From NCBI GenBank assembly GCA_013041585.1, contig JABEVM010000125.1:1-6603 (forward strand): 6,603 nt of DNA, given 5' to 3'. A program made the position numbers and the translations under genes. Under the pieces are notes generated by a model that saw nothing but the letters and a program-made list of their open reading frames with translations, was not told the DNA's origin and did no database searches. The DNA comes from Chlamydiota bacterium (GTDB taxonomy: Bacteria; Chlamydiota; Chlamydiia; Chlamydiales; Rhabdochlamydiaceae). Below, in pieces: positions 5,898 to 6,603 of this stretch (positions within the stretch are counted from its first letter, which is position 1; every line of letters begins with the position of its first letter).

Positions 5898-6565
5898 GCT
5901 GAGACCTGCTGGGAGAGGAATTTCTTAGTAAAAGAAGTAACAGGGGAGAGACAAGCAATAACAAGGAGCTTAACGCAAAGTGCAGTGAGCATCACATGGG
6001 TTACCGATCCCACAACACCATATAATGCTAAAATGGTAAATAAGGCGGTATCCAGAGATTGCGAAACTAGTAAACACACAATGGTACGGGTCAGCAGATG
6101 AGAATTATTGTAAACTTTTTTGAGGAAGCCGAAAAAAAGAATATCCACTTTCTGTACAACAAAAAACGTGATTAAAGAAGCAATGAAAAGTCTCGGAGCA
6201 GAGGAGAGGATTGAGAAAAAAGCCTCTTGTGAGGTATCGTGCATGTTTGGCTTGTAGAGTAAATGAATTTTTGCCATAAGAGTAAAAAAGATCATGCAAA
6301 AGAAGCTGATCCACATCGTTTTTTGTGCGGCTTTTTTTCCGTAAAATTCTTGAATGAGATTAAGACCCAAAAGATTTCCAACGATATACACGTCGCTACA
6401 GGTGATATCGAGGCCAAGAAATGTCATTTGTTTGAGAACAAAGAGGTTTGCGATAATAATTTGCAGACATGACCAAGAAACAAGAGCTTCTTTACCGAGC
6501 TTAGCCGCAACTAGCAAAAAAAGAATGACAATGGCAATATGGATAAAAAAAATACTTTCATTCAT
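5894..6565 (-). CDS. yhhQ: Queuosine-precursor transporter of the YhhQ/VUT family, probably importing queuine
   Basis: This 223-residue inner-membrane protein belongs to the VUT (YhhQ) family, whose E. coli member imports preQ0 and preQ1. Membrane segments lie at about residues 5-22, 28-46, 58-72, 84-103, 126-147, 160-184 and 190-208. Family signatures are visible: GLNLIQEFYGKKAAQK (67-82), PRLFIASLITFFVVQKVD (124-141) and SQSLDTALF (168-176), the last two carrying charged residues inside membrane segments that probably face the substrate. The C. trachomatis homologue has been reported to transport queuine rather than preQ1, and the adjoining TGT here has a queuine-type pocket, so queuine is the likely substrate. 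The gene ends in an ATGA overlap with tgt. The ATG at 6565 has no obvious Shine-Dalgarno sequence. Upstream sequence is cut off 38 bases away, so the operon could begin here or outside the window. Confidence 0.93.
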   Translation of the reverse strand: MNESIFFIHIAIVILFLLVAAKLGKEALVSWSCLQIIIANLFVLKQMTFLGLDITCSDVYIVGNLLGLNLIQEFYGKKAAQKTMWISFFCMIFFTLMAKIHLLYKPNMHDTSQEAFFSILSSAPRLFIASLITFFVVQKVDILFFGFLKKVYNNSHLLTRTIVCLLVSQSLDTALFTILALYGVVGSVTHVMLTALCVKLLVIACLSPVTSFTKKFLSQQVSA

Positions 6566-6575
6566 GTGAGTAAAA

Positions 6576-6581
6576 AATATA
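6576..6581 (-). promoter_or_regulatory. Candidate -10 box close to the yhhQ start
   Basis: TATATT (6581-6576, 5 of 6) would place transcription near 6569, only about 4 bases before the ATG at 6565. Together with the lack of a Shine-Dalgarno sequence, this would fit a leaderless or near-leaderless message. The matching -35 position falls at the window edge and cannot be judged. Confidence 0.3.
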
Positions 6582-6603
6582 GAAATTTCAATGATTTTAC
6601 GAG

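Noticed and set aside
4782..6101. Plus-strand frames opposite tgt and yhhQ (4782-5096, 5164-5379, 5404-5598, 5814-6101)
   Set aside because: All are shadows of well-recognised genes and lack credible start signals.
6105..6569. Further short frames in the yhhQ region (minus 6105-6314; plus 6263-6472 and 6354-6569)
   Set aside because: They lie inside a clearly recognisable transporter gene in other frames and have no motif or ribosome-binding site.

Overview
The window reads as AT-rich bacterial chromosome from the phylum Chlamydiota, most likely one of the environmental, amoeba- or arthropod-associated lineages rather than Chlamydia itself. The main evidence is the tRNA-guanine transglycosylase (TGT). 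It has a chlamydial-type HGGV motif, a GIDTFDSSYPTKAARHG block, an insert after SLAYGS and the C-terminus ILDDRI, all close to my recollection of C. trachomatis TGT. It sits beside a YhhQ/VUT transporter. No database search was possible, so genus and species stay open.

Layout. On the minus strand at the left end (28-3277) is a two-gene unit. It holds a large ADP-forming acyl-CoA synthetase fused to a GNAT acetyltransferase, then, 4 bases downstream, a small multi-pass membrane protein resembling the DUF6622 type. A short divergent intergenic region (about 3278-3351) appears to carry two back-to-back promoters whose -10 boxes share one A/T block. The rightward promoter leads into a 153-residue hydrophobic protein of unknown function (3352-3813). 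A non-coding stretch of about 326 bases (3814-4139) follows, with several hairpins, a perfect TATAAT and a convincing promoter for the next gene. That gene (4140-4754) encodes a single-pass, probably exported protein of unknown function. It converges on the TGT gene with 6 bases between the stop codons and a perfect 11-bp inverted repeat across the junction.

The right third (4761-6565, minus strand) is the most interpretable part. A queuosine-precursor transporter gene (yhhQ type) and tgt overlap by an ATGA start/stop, so they are almost certainly co-translated. In the TGT the residues that shape the base-binding pocket depart from the preQ1-specific bacterial pattern. The Gln203 position is His, Cys158 is Leu and Val233 is Gly (Zymomonas numbering), and the Gly change matches eukaryotic TGT. 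Together with published work on C. trachomatis, this supports a compact queuine-salvage module that imports host queuine and inserts it directly into tRNA.

The other genes are less certain. The synthetase-GNAT fusion keeps the His residues expected of an active acyl-CoA synthetase, unlike the enterobacterial Pat/PatZ acetyltransferases. It may therefore make acetyl-CoA and ATP and also acetylate proteins. I see no mobile element, CRISPR array, tRNA, rRNA or prophage signature. The start codons used here differ from the longest possible reading frames at two genes, where the long versions begin at TTG codons lying in or near promoter and ribosome-binding sequence.
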